Assembly (NCBI GenBank): GCA_001579985.1
Contig: LRSR01012208.1
Span: 1-33,456 of the forward strand
Reading direction: 5' to 3'
Length of the DNA stretch: 33,456 nt
DNA from: Hypsibius dujardini
Lineage: Eukaryota > Tardigrada > Eutardigrada > Parachela > Hypsibiidae
A model generated the notes under the pieces. That model made no database searches. It worked only from the letters and a program-made list of their open reading frames with translations, and was not told the DNA's origin. This document shows positions 1 to 10,679 of this stretch, piece after piece. Position numbers and translations under genes: made by a program. The first letter of the stretch is position 1, and each line of letters opens with the position of its first letter.

Positions 1-380
1 TTTAAGAATCTCACGATAGAATTGTGTTACATGTATGCCGCAATCAAAAGTTGCCGCAAGTAAGTTATCGTCGTGACATTTGTTTTTTTGCTTAGCGGGG
101 TGTGTGGCGGGGGAGGGGATGAATAGACAAGCGCACAGATTGTACGGAAGATCGGCGGATGGGCGGATGGGCAAACGAAAAATGTGGGGCCAAGCCGTCA
201 AACGCAAACCTGTTGTGAAATATCCTGACAATCCACCCGAACGTAAAAACTGAGTTTTTGATCGACTGATCAATTCACCGACCAACCGACCGATCGAAAC
301 TATGGGAATCAAAACTATGGGAATCTTTTCTACAAAGGTGAATGAAGTTTTGAAATCAGTTAACTTTTCTCTTTCTTTTG
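1..380. other. intergenic, no gene recognised
   Basis: I see no convincing coding exon here. The stretch has short low-complexity runs, for example a repeated GCGGATGG near 155-170 and CCGACCAACCGACCGATCG near 278-296. It may be the flank of a gene lying outside the window. Confidence 0.4.
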
Positions 381-486
381 CAGGAATACCAATTTGTCGT
401 TCTTGTCGCACCCATGTACCTTCCAAGGATACTGTTAATTGTGTCGACACCCGGTCTATGTACATGGAAACGGCGCAAGGCGGAAT

Positions 487-793
487 CTAGAGCAGTGTAA
501 AGCCTATTGTAAAGAGCGATTCGATTGACGATGCTGCAGGCCCAATCAAAATGGTGACATTACTAGGAACCGGACGCACCCCACACGCCACAGCATATCG
601 ACGCATGAAAAGCGTTTCAGGGTAAACTGGCTGGTTTTGTGGCTTGTGGGCATGAAAACCGTATACTGGATATCCACAACGGTGCCACCTGTGTTGATGC
701 AACTCTACATTGGTGTGGTTAAGCAGAAGTATATGGGCTGCCACAACTTCGCTCTTATTCTGAGTATGCTTTTGCTTAACGGTGAACCCATCC
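487..793 (-). pseudogene. possible DUF218/YdcF-like fragment
   Basis: Reading the minus strand from an acceptor-like TTAAG at about 797-794, one frame stays open for about 100 codons to a stop at 487-489. It reads like part of a globular protein: RDGFTVKQKHTQNKSEVVAA at the start, then PETLFMRRYAVACGV, then SNVTILIGPAASSIES. The order (DGFT, conserved SE/ET before an LMRRYA-like helix, then a strand and an ASS(I/T)E segment) resembles the DUF218 (YdcF/SanA-like) domain. I recall this only as a pattern and could not search it. The expected N-terminal GGG strand is not visible to the right, and the usual C-terminal strand is not in frame to the left. It is therefore either a broken copy or one exon of a gene whose other exons I cannot place. 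Confidence 0.3.
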
Positions 794-799
794 CTTAAG

Positions 800-3400
800 T
801 TGCTTTCCTCACAAATCTCCGTGCAGAGACACGTTCTTATTTTTGTTACGTTCGTTCCGCAGCAGATCCGTGATATTCAAAACGTTTTACCGATGTTTTC
901 ATATCAGTGCATCCAATTAAAACTTATATGAACAGTAAAACAAGTCTAATGTTAACCTCGTTTATGTGCGGTGTCTCGTCTATATTCAAATTCTCCTCCT
1001 GCACCAAATCCGTACTAGAGTAAAAGTCTTATTTTGGTTTCCCTCATAACGAAACTGTTCCGAAACAAGGCAGGGAATAGAAACGCGCCTGTGACGTATG
1101 CAAAATAAGAGGTCTTACTGTAAATAGATAACATAAAGGGGCCGAAACTTAATTTAAATACTCTATATTCCCTTAACGAAATTCATGCTTTTTACTTTAA
1201 TCCATCCTGCAAGCTATTGCATTTTTTATTTGCGCACTGAGCTGCGTGTGTTAATTTTGTACGCTCTAAATTTTGATTTCATTTTTTTTAAATGAATAAA
1301 CTTGATTGTGTTCCGTCGACTGTACTGTAGTGCTTGCAAGCAAATTGTATTTAACTCTCAAATTTGATGCAATTTCTTTTGTTTTAATGGGGGAAATTGC
1401 CTCCCCCCCGCCTCGGAGCGCTCTTGGGGCCCTTGGGCTAATGTTAACCCCTCGTCTAAGTTGAAAAAATAGCACACAATTTTTTAGGTTTACATAAGAC
1501 GAGTTTTACTGTATTTGATCATTCGTCTTGTACAACAAAAACAAAAACAAAAACGTGATCTCAATGATTTTTTAAACGCCTACCCTTGGCGTTTTAACTC
1601 ATCCCGTCCCATCTGATCTTTTTTTTAATGGTTGTAATGCAAAAATGCTGGAGTCTCTTGCAAGGTTATTGAGTGACTTCAACTGGATACCGCGTGTCCA
1701 CTTTATTTCGAGGTTAAATTCTAACAACTGCTTCTACTCAACCGTTCTACTCGACTCTTTTGTACCAAGAAAGTGGGTCATCACTCATTCGATATTGAAA
1801 TTTGTTTTTTATCGACGTAATAAGGACCAATTTGACTGAGATCGCAATTTGTTTACGTTTCATGCGTTAGTCATGAGCCTATGAAAAGTGAAAAAGCCTC
1901 ATATGTCGCACACCACACCAGTTCAATAATCTTGGTCTCTCCCAAAGTTCTTGGTGACTTTCATGAAGTCCAATGAGATAACGACATGTTAGAGATGTTT
2001 GACTGAGCGATTCAGGTGAACTTCATTAGCACAAAGTTTGCCGGAAAGGAGCTGCAGCTGTTTCCCAGACCTCACTTTGCGTCGGATTTGTTTTTGCTTC
2101 TGCCTTAATGGTCGAAGTTTGATCGCCTTTCTCAAATCAAATTTACTGAAATTACCTTGTGCCCGATCCAAGGCGTATATTTTCACATAGAGAAAATGGT
2201 CTGCCCTACACTTTCGGATCATTCAAAGCTTAGAGCTAGACAAGGGTACGGACGTTGCGCACAAATACCAGGAGAAAAAAACTTTCCTGGGCTAATCTCG
2301 ACGTTCTGTTGTTTGGGTTGAGTTAAACCTCAAAAGTTGCGGTATTGTCATAGAATTCCTATAAATTTAGTTCTGATGTGAAATTCGAAAATATAAAGCA
2401 GTTATGTACGATTAAAATAGTACGAGACAATTAAGCAGACTCGCGATTAAAAAATAATGAAGGACACTTCAGAATCTAAATTCGGCCACAAATAGTCAAC
2501 TTCAAATAATCAAACTTCTAGTTTCAAGAGTATTGGATTCTTTATCTTTTGGCGTTTTTAGTCTTTGTTTTCGACAAATATTGGTGAAATGCCCAAAATT
2601 TTGAAAACAGCTTTAAATGAAATGGGCAGGAAGTACACTCAAATATTACGAAGAATTTTAGAGTGTTGACATGCTTCAATTTTCTTGTGAGCGGATACGG
2701 AAGTCCGTGCGCACATCACGGCCCTTTCGTTCCCGGGATGAGAGAGACTCGACAATCATACCGCTACGAGACAAAATATAATTATTAAACATGTTAACGA
2801 ACCAGTTTAACGCAATTTCCGCTCTATACAACGAGTCCTCATACCAGTATCAAAACTGAACCGATAAAATTGAAATTTTCATTTTAAGGCGATAATCTCA
2901 TGACTTTTATTTAAGTGCTCAATTAGAATTTTTTTTTCTTGCAAAAAACTACTTACACATCTCCCTTCCATATACGTCGCAAGTCGCGTGATCCATGCAT
3001 GCTGTGCTTAATCACTCACAATGCAGGCACTTATGTTAATCATTTATGCTCTTAGGGTGGCATGCAAGAATTTTTGCCCAAGAGGCATAATACGTATAAT
3101 TAGGTTGAGGCCTCCACCGTTGAGTGTGTAATCTGCATGATGGAAGCAGCAGTGCAAGAGGCAAAAGGTTAGCTCACATTTATATTGCAACAGTATTTCT
3201 GTATCACATGAAATCCCTCAAGAAACAAGGAGCATCACGCGGAATATTCTCGACTTATCGACTTCTACGGCCTGGTAAATCGATTTATTTAGATCATGTT
3301 TTTGTTTGAAACCCGTAAACTTGTCATCATTTTTCAACTTTACCAATGGACGCAAAATATTCATATTTTCACAGAAAAAACCAGATGAAGTTAGTCGCAG
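800..3400. other. long gene-poor spacer
   Basis: No exon with family similarity or convincing splice frame was found on either strand. Short open frames at 1645-1839 (plus) and 1989-2222 (minus) have the composition of chance ORFs. The stretch contains the MITE-like ends at 1006-1112 and 1486-1511, listed separately. A signal-peptide exon for the receptor starting at 3410 may be hidden in its last part. Confidence 0.4.
1006..1112. repeat. MITE-like short inverted repeat
   Basis: The left end (from about 1006) reads TA-CTAGAGTAAAAGTCTTATTTT. The right end read on the minus strand is TA-CAGTAAGACCTCTTATTTT. The two ends are imperfect inverted copies, about 15 of 20 positions, about 100 bp apart, each next to TA. 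A third related end, TA-CAGTAAAACTCGTCTTAT on the minus strand, lies at 1486-1511. This resembles non-autonomous pogo/Tigger or Tc1-class elements with TA targets. The match is short and imperfect. Confidence 0.3.
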
Positions 3401-3409
3401 ATAACTAAA

Positions 3410-6400
3410 ATGGCCCTTAATGTGACATCAACTGGCAATCTTGACTCTGGTGCAACTAGCGAGTGGATTCTGAATGTGCAGATTTTCTCAGTTGTTTTTG
3501 CCTATCCCATTTTATTCGGCAGTTTACCCTACGTCGGTCCAGCATTCGACACAGCGCGAGAAGAGATTGCGCAGCTGTACCCGAAGCTCAATATTTCGCA
3601 TGACTTTTTGGTGTCGAGTCCTGAGTGTCGAACTTGTCTCGACTGGTCGCGGGACAGTGAAAATGCCTTGGCGGCTTTTTATTACAAAAAAATAGAAACA
3701 CGACCACGGGATGTGACACTGTTTCTTGTGCCCGGTATGCTGATGTGTTTTTATAGTTTACTGAAACTTATTGATATGTGCTTACGCTTGAATTCTAGGT
3801 TGCGATGACATGAACGGTGTGGCACAGTTTGCAACGCAGCTGGACAAACTCATACTTTCAAGGTTGTGTATATTAAACAAAAAATGGCGCACAAACTTAA
3901 GATACAGATGTGCAGACGCATATACAGAAGCTGACACAAACACAAGCACAAACACAAGCACAAACACAAGCACAAACACAAACACAGTCACAAACACATT
4001 TAGAGACATGAACACAATTACAGACATGGGTACAGACAGAGGCACAGACACCGACACACTCTACGGGTAATTTTTACTCTGTTTTCCAGCCTCAATCTGA
4101 AAAAAACAGCCCTACCTATCCAATTTTAAGGCGTTTTCAGCTAGACTGAAAAGCCAGCCATTAAAGCGTTAAATACAGACTGGCATCTGTCATGTTCTTT
4201 TTTGGTATGTCTTCCAAACCTGAGGCGTCTGCGAAATGGGGTCTCGTGAAACCACTAGTTTGATTCCGGAAGTTCTTAACGACAGTTGAAAGGTTTCGGA
4301 TTTCCAGGGTGAATTAACAAAAATTCCGCTGCCACAGGTGTTCACCTTACAATTTCTCACTGAAAAAATATCTTGTTTACGAAGATTCAAAAGGAAATAT
4401 TTCTCTTATTGAGTATTTTGTTGGCGTTGAGTTAAAAAAAACCAGGTAAACAAAAAATGTCGCTAACAAAGAAAACAAAAAAAGAAGAATATGCGAGGGA
4501 AGATCTGAAAATGTCCTCATTTGAGTGCCCTTTATTTTCGTTTGCGACTCTCTCAATTTTTCACTTTGATAGTATACTCTTCTTTTCATTCGAACTTATT
4601 TTTTTGCTAAAGCTTTTGTAGTTTTTTATTTTATTTACTTACTAGTAATTGTTTGCCCTTCATGTTTTTTCTCAGCACCTTCTTTCTCCGCGTTTTCCAA
4701 AACAACTTAAAGACTATCCCGAGGATATTAATTCGACGTTTTGTCATTTTTTACTGCGTTCATGCAGAAGACACATTTAAATTAGCTACTTTTTCGATTT
4801 TAAATTCAAGTAAAACTATCCAATGAAGACTGCCAAAGTGAATTTTTCATAGCTGCCGGTCTAGCTTTTATTGAGATAAAACAGAGGACCTGTTTTTTAA
4901 ACTGGAATCCAGCCAGGAAACCGAGGCTGAAATCCAGTTTCTAATTCAGACTCGATTATACAAGAGCTTTTTAATCTGCTTAACGGTGAAATACAGCTTG
5001 ATTTAGCCAGTCTGGATGAGACTGAAAACAAAATGGAAGCAGGAAGCGATTACCCGTAGGGGAGGTACAAAAATAGACAGCGGGGTAGACATGGACCGAA
5101 GCAGACACCCACACAAACACGCAACACCAAGAACCGCCCAGTATGGGTTATGACTTTTATTTTAAAATTTATAATATATTTTTATCCAATACAGCGTTAT
5201 CGGCGCCGGAAATATTGCTGATCGTGCGACATGGCCTACCTGGATCACGACCACAATTTTGTCTACATCGACTTTCGCAAGAACTATTAACAATATTGTT
5301 GACTTTTACAACTGGCGGCATTTAGCCATTGTTTCGCACGCAAATGGAAACAGTTTCGGTCCAGTGTTTTCTGCTTATTTGAGCAATTACTTTTCCAAGT
5401 CAAAATATCAAATATACTTCCGTTCTATTGAGAATGCAGCAGGCCATGCAGCATATCAAAATCTCCTGCGGAACCTCAGCTTTTTATGTCGAGGTCAGTA
5501 AGAGGCTCTCGTTTTTTTAAATAATCATTTAAAAATATACCGCCTGCCCAATTTTTCCCTCTTGCCTTTAGTGATATTATATTTCGGAGAAGCAACACAG
5601 TTTCGTCAACTCATGGTAAAACTAAAAGGCGAAATTATAAGATGTCTTTTTTGACTCATTTAATTGATTCATTTTAGACGGCAGCCGGGTTGCAAAATAT
5701 GACAAATGGTGAATATGTACGTAAAGAAGGATGTCAGTCACTATTCGAAGCCAGTGAATGCTCTGAACGTGAAATTCGAAATGCGAATTATGTAGGTGTA
5801 TCTAGTCTTTCGGCCCTATCGACATTCCAGTCGCGGTAACTTCGCGTGGACGCCGGCTGAACCGGGAACCGAAAAAGTAAGGCTGGAATACATCCATAGA
5901 GAGACATCCGTAGACGCGGCTAAAGAATAAAATAGACACAACCAGAAATCCAGACAGACCCACACATATATTATATTTCAACAGGTGGCAAAGGAGGCAT
6001 TCAAGTCTGTCATCATAATTGAGACTGATCCGTTTGAAACAAAAGAAAACCAGGATTTATTCAAGTTATGGAAGACGCGGTCGCGCGATGTTTATAACTT
6101 CACATACGCCGTCAATGAGCCGGTACTTGTATTAAAATGGCTATTCTTGCAGTCGCGTAATGGGATAATTTTGTTCCCAAAATGATTTTGTTCTCTTTGC
6201 TGCTATAGATTAGTCCAAATCCCGCATCGACGTACTCAGCCATGATGATAATGACAAAGGTAAAGCGTTGTCTGTTTATCCGTTCATTTGTCTGTCTTTT
6301 TTGTCTGTACGTTAGCTGCCTCTCTTTTTGTCCGTCTTCTTGATCTAAACGTCTGACATTTTGTTTTTGGCATGTTTGATATTGAAGGTCCTCGATGAGC

Positions 6401-7161
6401 TGAGACAGTCTGGCAATCCGGAAATGTGGCGAAGTGGAACAAAGTTAGCGAACCAATTTCTCAACAGGACATTCTCGTTGCGAACCGGTAATGTCACAAT
6501 TGGCGCGTTCGGTGAGCGCATTCCGACGATGGTCGTCACGCAAACAGACGTCGAATCGGACGAAATTGTGGTAAGTCATTCAATATTTGGGTTCGATAAT
6601 GAAATGTGTTTCAACGGTTATTCATTTTTTTCAAAACGAAAGATTCGACTGAGACAAGACCCAACTACAGATCGGTTGACAGTTATTAGTCCCGTTATAT
6701 GGCCGACTGAACAATGGCCAGTGCTGAATGAGCCCAGATGTGGATTTCGCGGGGACGCCATCAAATGCGTGCAACATCAAGGTGCGCCATAAATTAAACC
6801 GCAATTGGTCACGGAAAATACTCGTGGGGTCATTAGCTCGGGGTTCGAGTCTCTATCCTCCGATTTGTTAACTTGTAACAGCGTTTTTTAAAACAGATTT
6901 CTTTGGAGCGTTGCTCGGTACAATCTTTTGCCTCACTTTGCTTGCTGCAGCTGCATACGTTTTCCACCGACAGTGAGTTTCTTGTAACGAGTTGCCAATA
7001 AGTCTGTCAATTTAGGTGCCTACAGTGTATGTGAACTTATATAATGTCACTTGTTTGGTTTTACCTGCAGGGCATCGGCAATGAAAATACTCACCAACTG
7101 GTGGATCTTAGATCCAGTTGAGGTGTCACGGGAGAGGAGTCGACCGAGAATATCAGGATAA
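3410..7161 (+). CDS. natriuretic peptide receptor-like, short-tailed
   Basis: Single-pass receptor with an ANF-receptor (periplasmic-binding-fold) ectodomain, expected at the cell surface as a peptide receptor. Exons by frame and GT/AG: 3410-3734, 3799-3862, 5195-5493, 5572-5615, 5678-5716, 5796-5876, 5985-6122, 6209-6259, 6388-6570, 6643-6781, 6897-6972, 7071-7161. Phases agree at every junction and total 1530 nt (509 residues plus stop). Landmarks: GSLPYVGPAFDTAREEI in exon 1, GCDDMNGVA at the exon 1-2 join, WPTWITT and VDFYNWRHLAIV in exon 3, VILYFGEATQFRQLM in exon 4, EAFKSVIIIE in exon 7, FLNRTFSLRTGNVTIG in exon 9, and the membrane helix FFGALLGTIFCLTLLAAAAY in exon 11 (about residues 455-478). 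The tail is about 30 residues and ends at TAA 7159-7161. No kinase-homology or guanylate cyclase domain follows in frame, so the layout matches a clearance receptor (NPR-C-like) rather than a receptor cyclase. No N-terminal signal peptide is seen. The frame is open upstream to 3401, just after an acceptor-like GTCGCAG, so the true start may be in an earlier exon. Confidence 0.82.
3933..4056. repeat. ACA-rich tandem repeat in intron
   Basis: A 12-bp unit ACAAACACAAGC is repeated about three times and decays into ACAGACA/ACACAAT variants. It lies in the 1332-bp intron between exons 2 and 3 of the receptor gene. It produces long spurious open frames on both strands (TNTSTNTS on plus, VFVLVFVL on minus), which I do not treat as coding. 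The rest of that intron (4060-5194) holds no recognisable gene. Confidence 0.8.
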
Positions 7162-7207
7162 TACAGCCATTTGGAGTAATCGAAAATCTGTCCTTTTCAT
7201 AGTCAAG
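7148..7207 (+). pseudogene. kinase-homology domain remnant, frame-shifted
   Basis: Overlapping the receptor stop codon in the +1 frame, about 20 codons read NTAIWSNRKSVLFIVK before a donor-like AAG|GTCATA at 7208. The pattern (aromatic-Trp, short turn, then a strand ending in VK) resembles the start of the kinase-homology domain of receptor guanylate cyclases, where a tyrosine/tryptophan-lysine-glycine turn precedes the VAVK strand. It suggests that the receptor once continued and that a frameshift near 7158 now cuts it. No further kinase-like or cyclase exon was found to 9250. Confidence 0.4.
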
Positions 7208-7559
7208 GTCATAAATTTTTCTAAATTTTTGAACAACCTTCCAGATAAAACAATTCCTTTACAGAAATCTCTAAAAAAACTCTTGGTCGTGTTTATTATT
7301 ATTATCTCCACCACCAACAAGATTGGGAAGTACCCTTTTCGGAGATTGTTCCATTCATGAGCAAGGCAATCATTTTAATTTTCGGTTGAGTCCCCGTATG
7401 AACGTGCTGCCGTGAAAGGGTTTCGTTGAATTTGTTTTTCTGATCAAAGGTTTATTTCACAATTTTTTAAATTCTATTTTGCACTATCATTATACGTGCA
7501 CCGCCCAATGCTTTTCTGAATAGATATGTCAGGCTTCGTACATCAAATATAAAACTGAC

Positions 7560-7910
7560 TTCACTTCACTTCCATGGAGCATGATGGAGCTTCGTGGAAT
7601 TATGTTAAGCTACGTGAAGCTGCACGGATCTGCATGGCGTAACGTAAAATCGCATTGAGCTAAGTAAAATTGCATGGTGCTGCATGGAATAACTAAAAAA
7701 CTAACAAAACCTATCGAAATCCATGAAAAACCCATAAAAACCCATAAAAACCCATCAAACCCATCAAATCCCATAAATTAAGAGCATCATGGCGAATTTG
7801 TGTTAAAAATATTTTATGAACCAGTGGAGCTGCATGGCCGTCTTGGGACGTTGTGGAAGAAGTCGTGGATCTCCATATTGCTCCACCTTGCTCCATGCAG
7901 CTCAACGTAG
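7560..7910. repeat. degenerate GCATGGAGCT / AAACCCAT repeats
   Basis: From 7575 to 7690 imperfect units around TGGAGCT, GCATGG and AAGCTGCA recur. From 7705 to 7780 there is a run of AAAACCCAT units. From 7825 to 7910 the first motif returns, partly inverted. It sits between the 3' ends of two convergent genes, and I see no coding potential. Confidence 0.6.
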
Positions 7911-7965
7911 CCACCAATAAAATGTGATGTGCAAGCTTTGACGCAGGTGCTACAAGAGCTTGTTT

Positions 7966-9086
7966 TTAATTAGGGCTAGATACATCTACTGTGGGCTCCG
8001 ATAGATTGGCAGAATATGCCCCTATAAAGCGCGCAATTATATCCTCGTCATATCTGAAAGAGCTAGTTAACTCACCCAAAGACATGGAATATAAAATGTA
8101 CAGCAGGAAGCGAACAGCGATGGGGATCCTTGTTTCATCCGATCTGGAAATGCAAGGGTTTGTAGTGTACTTCACACGCGTTCGCCGTATCAGTTTCAGT
8201 TATTCCAGACGCCCTACGCGTCAGCATTACGAACCACAAGCTTACCTCAAATCACTACTTGTAGCGATCTGTTTGCAACTTGACCGGGAATTTTCCCAGT
8301 GTCTTGCTCCGATCTGCTAGGATTTGTTTGATGATATCTATGAAACGCGCTAATCCCGACAGTTCAAGGACTTTGGTTTTTTTTAAAGCGGCAGATAGTT
8401 TAGGCAAATTGTTCTGACCTCCAAGTCAGTCAATACAACTAAGTGATGAAAGGAACAATACTTACAATATCTGGAGCAGATGCCTTATTTAACCTAGTGG
8501 GATCGCACGTCTTATCAATAATCTCTTTCACTGCGTTAACTCTTGCCGCATGCCGTTGGTACTCTTTTGAGTAAAGGTTAACTACGTAGGATATGCCGTA
8601 AGAAAACTCTACAAAACAAAGCAAGATCCACCACAATATTTTATTTCAAACGTTTGTGATATGTAAATGAAATCAATCAAGAAAGTTTCGATTAACGATT
8701 TTGAACAGGTTATCAGCCAGGCGTGTCGTCAAAATGAAGTCGACCAGTGAGTCTTGGAAATGTTATTGTTTTTAGCCAAAGGCATGGAGAAATTAATCAA
8801 CACAATTGAATTTTCAGCAGTTGGACAAGGAAAAGGGTAATAAAATTAACATTGCATAACCCAACCGGGCAAGTATGTTTTCCTGCTCCGCCAATATCGG
8901 TTTCGTTGATGGATGTATGACTTCGCGGCTGAAACATTTAACACGCAATAAGCATAATCGCGTTCTATCCATCAAGCCAAATTCCAAAGCTGCAGTTTAC
9001 TTTCCCTCGGCGAGCGCCGTTCCCTCAACATCCTATCAGTCCATGGGGATTTCCAAAGGTGAAAACCATCTTGAAGATGTACATGT
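7966..9086 (-). CDS. multi-exon gene of unknown family, 3' part
   Basis: On the minus strand three exons join in phase with GT/AG introns: 8608-8466 (FSYGISYVVNLYSKEYQRHA at the start), 8413-8259 (LSGLARFIDIIKQILADRSK within) and 8143-7966 (SDETRIPIAVRFLLYILYSM, then a stop at 7966-7968). Together they encode about 157 residues. Two likely upstream pieces are 8928-8866 (REVIHPSTKPILAEQE) and about 9086-9000 (VHLQDGFHLWKSPWTDRML). Their joins are not settled, since 8928-8866 and 8608-8466 do not meet in phase. Decayed relatives at 21249-21857 and 16605-16815 support coding: in the DGFHLWKSPW piece the differences between copies are mostly silent. I do not recognise the family. The gene is convergent with the receptor at 3410-7161. 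Its 5' end would lie under or beyond the start of the receptor pseudogene at 9252, so this copy may also be incomplete. Confidence 0.5.
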
Positions 9087-9251
9087 TATTCTTGGGTGTG
9101 GCAGAAACATTCTTGTAATCTTATACAGCTCTGGGGGAAAGAGCTACTGCTCCTTAGTATTGCTACCACTAACTCACATTACCTTTCTGTACGGCGAAAG
9201 AAAAAATTGTCGTTGCTGTGCCCAATACGCTTCCGGAAAGGTTGTTAAAGG

Positions 9252-10671
9252 ATGTTATCCGAAAAAGCATTATCCTGGAAAATTACAACTGTTTTGACTT
9301 TTGCAATACTACATCAGAGATGTGGTGCCAGTAGACTGGACATTGAAGTCATTACACCGGCTCTAATGAGCACCAAAGGGATGGGCGCATTGCGGTTTGT
9401 TGGCCCGGCCTTTCAGACAGCACTAGAGGAAGTCAAACGCGATTACCCGTTTCTCAATATGTCGCAAACATTCGTTATCACAACCGACAATGTGGTAGAG
9501 GAGTACACCTGTGGTGAATCTAGCGATATTGAGATTGCAGAATATTATTATACTCGACGACAAACCTGTCCTATCGATGGGCAAGATTGCTGGACGTTGT
9601 TTATTCTATCAGGTTTGTAGACCCATCTTTTTTCTGACGATTGTGGTATAAAGCGCTTAACACCGCTCATGTTCATACGCGATTGCATTTCTGGCAGGTT
9701 GTACCAACAGCATAGCGGGACAGCAACGATTCGCTAACGGTGTGAACAAAGTGTTAATGGCGAGGTACAAAAAACTGCTAATTTTTTCCCTGGCAGAGGT
9801 CTCTGTTGCTTTACGTGTTCCAGGGAGCGGGATTCGGCCTGTGTCCTTTCTAAAGCGCTCAAGATCACTCTCTGGATTGAGTACTTTTATCCCTTCGACT
9901 TATCGACTTTTCACCTTTTGACTTTGTAACGGTTGATTGAAGCAATGTCGATTTTCACTTCAGTTGTGGTTCTTTTACTTGGCAAAGTCCCAGTCAAAAG
10001 TCGGAAATGTGCCGCATTACATTAGAGACAGGGCGACCGACCTGGCAATCCAACAAAGAGATACCCCATCCAAAGCTAAAGTCAAATTCGTCTACTGCTT
10101 GCAGTGGTGTCACCAGCGCCTACCAAACCGATAAATCATCATTTCCAACCCTGCTGTCCAGTGTCATCACGCAGTCGTCTCCCATCTTTCTAGCCACGTT
10201 CTTGAAGCTAATACAGCTCTACCAATGGGAACACGTGACAATTGTCACAGAAATTGGTGGTCTAAGCAAAGGTTATGAATCCGGAGCGCGAGGCATCTAT
10301 CGTTTGATTTCAAGCGTCACACCGCAAATTCAAGTAACCTTCATCCCTGTTAGTCTGACTGGGCCGGTCAATGTCAGTGTTCTAAACAATATACTAGACC
10401 GATTTGCGGCATCCAGTCGAGGTAAGCTGTTTGAAAGATTGCGACAAGTGGTACAGAATTTTGTTTCAATGGCTTAAGACATGATAGGTCTTTTCTCGCC
10501 ATTTCAGTCATGATTCTTGCAGCAGATTCGCTGCCAGCCAATAAATTATTGGTAAGCCTATTTTGCTCCTCCTGAAATTTGCGTGAGCTACTCATATGCC
10601 TTTAGTTGTAAAAACTATTTTATTTCCGACAGATCCAAGCTCGAATGAGGGGAATGACTGACGGATCATAT
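9252..10671 (+). pseudogene. truncated natriuretic peptide receptor-like copy
   Basis: Second ANF-receptor-type locus. Exons: 9252-9612 (signal-peptide-like start to residue about 25, then LRFVGPAFQTALEEVKRDY), 9698-9764 (GCTNSIAGQQRFANGVNKV), 9994-10421 (TGRPTW, then FLKLIQLYQWEHVTIV), 10508-10551 (VMILAADSLPANKLL) and 10633-10671 (MRGMTDGSY). Phases agree throughout. The 44-nt and 39-nt exons have exactly the same lengths as exons 4 and 5 of the receptor at 3410-7161, so this is a diverged duplicate of that gene. The exons that should follow (second lobe, membrane helix, cytoplasmic part) are not found up to the GPCR at 11663, and reading through the last donor meets a stop in a few codons. 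It is either a pseudogene or a secreted half-receptor. I favour pseudogene. Confidence 0.7.
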
Positions 10672-10679
10672 GTGAGTGG

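Noticed and set aside
384-500. Plus-strand exon candidate (EYQFVVLVAPMYLPRILL then WKRRKAESRAV and stop) after TTTTGCAG
   Set aside because: Only 38 codons with no partner exon. It overlaps the minus-strand frame at 487-793 only at its very end. Hydrophobic composition alone is not enough.
3782-4070. Open frames on both strands through the ACA repeat
   Set aside because: They are translations of a tandem repeat inside an intron. Only 3799-3862 is coding, as receptor exon 2.
5717-5791. Extension of receptor exon 5 through 5791 as coding
   Set aside because: The frame is open, but using the donor at 5717 and the acceptor at 5794-5795 gives GEY-VYLVFRPYRH and FAWTPAEP, which fits the family much better. 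The sibling receptor has a donor at the same place.
6825-6880. B-box-like GGGGTTCGAGTCTC in a receptor intron, possible tRNA
   Set aside because: No A box at the right distance and no acceptor pairing. At most an old tRNA scrap.
7991-8320. 109-codon plus-strand frame in the repeated region
   Set aside because: The aligned copy at 21249-21857 breaks this frame. Conservation and splice signals favour the minus strand.
8875-9297. 140-codon plus-strand ATG frame overlapping the start of the receptor copy
   Set aside because: It runs over the 3'-to-5' exons of the minus-strand gene, lacks family features, and in the copy at 16605-16815 is disrupted by deletion.
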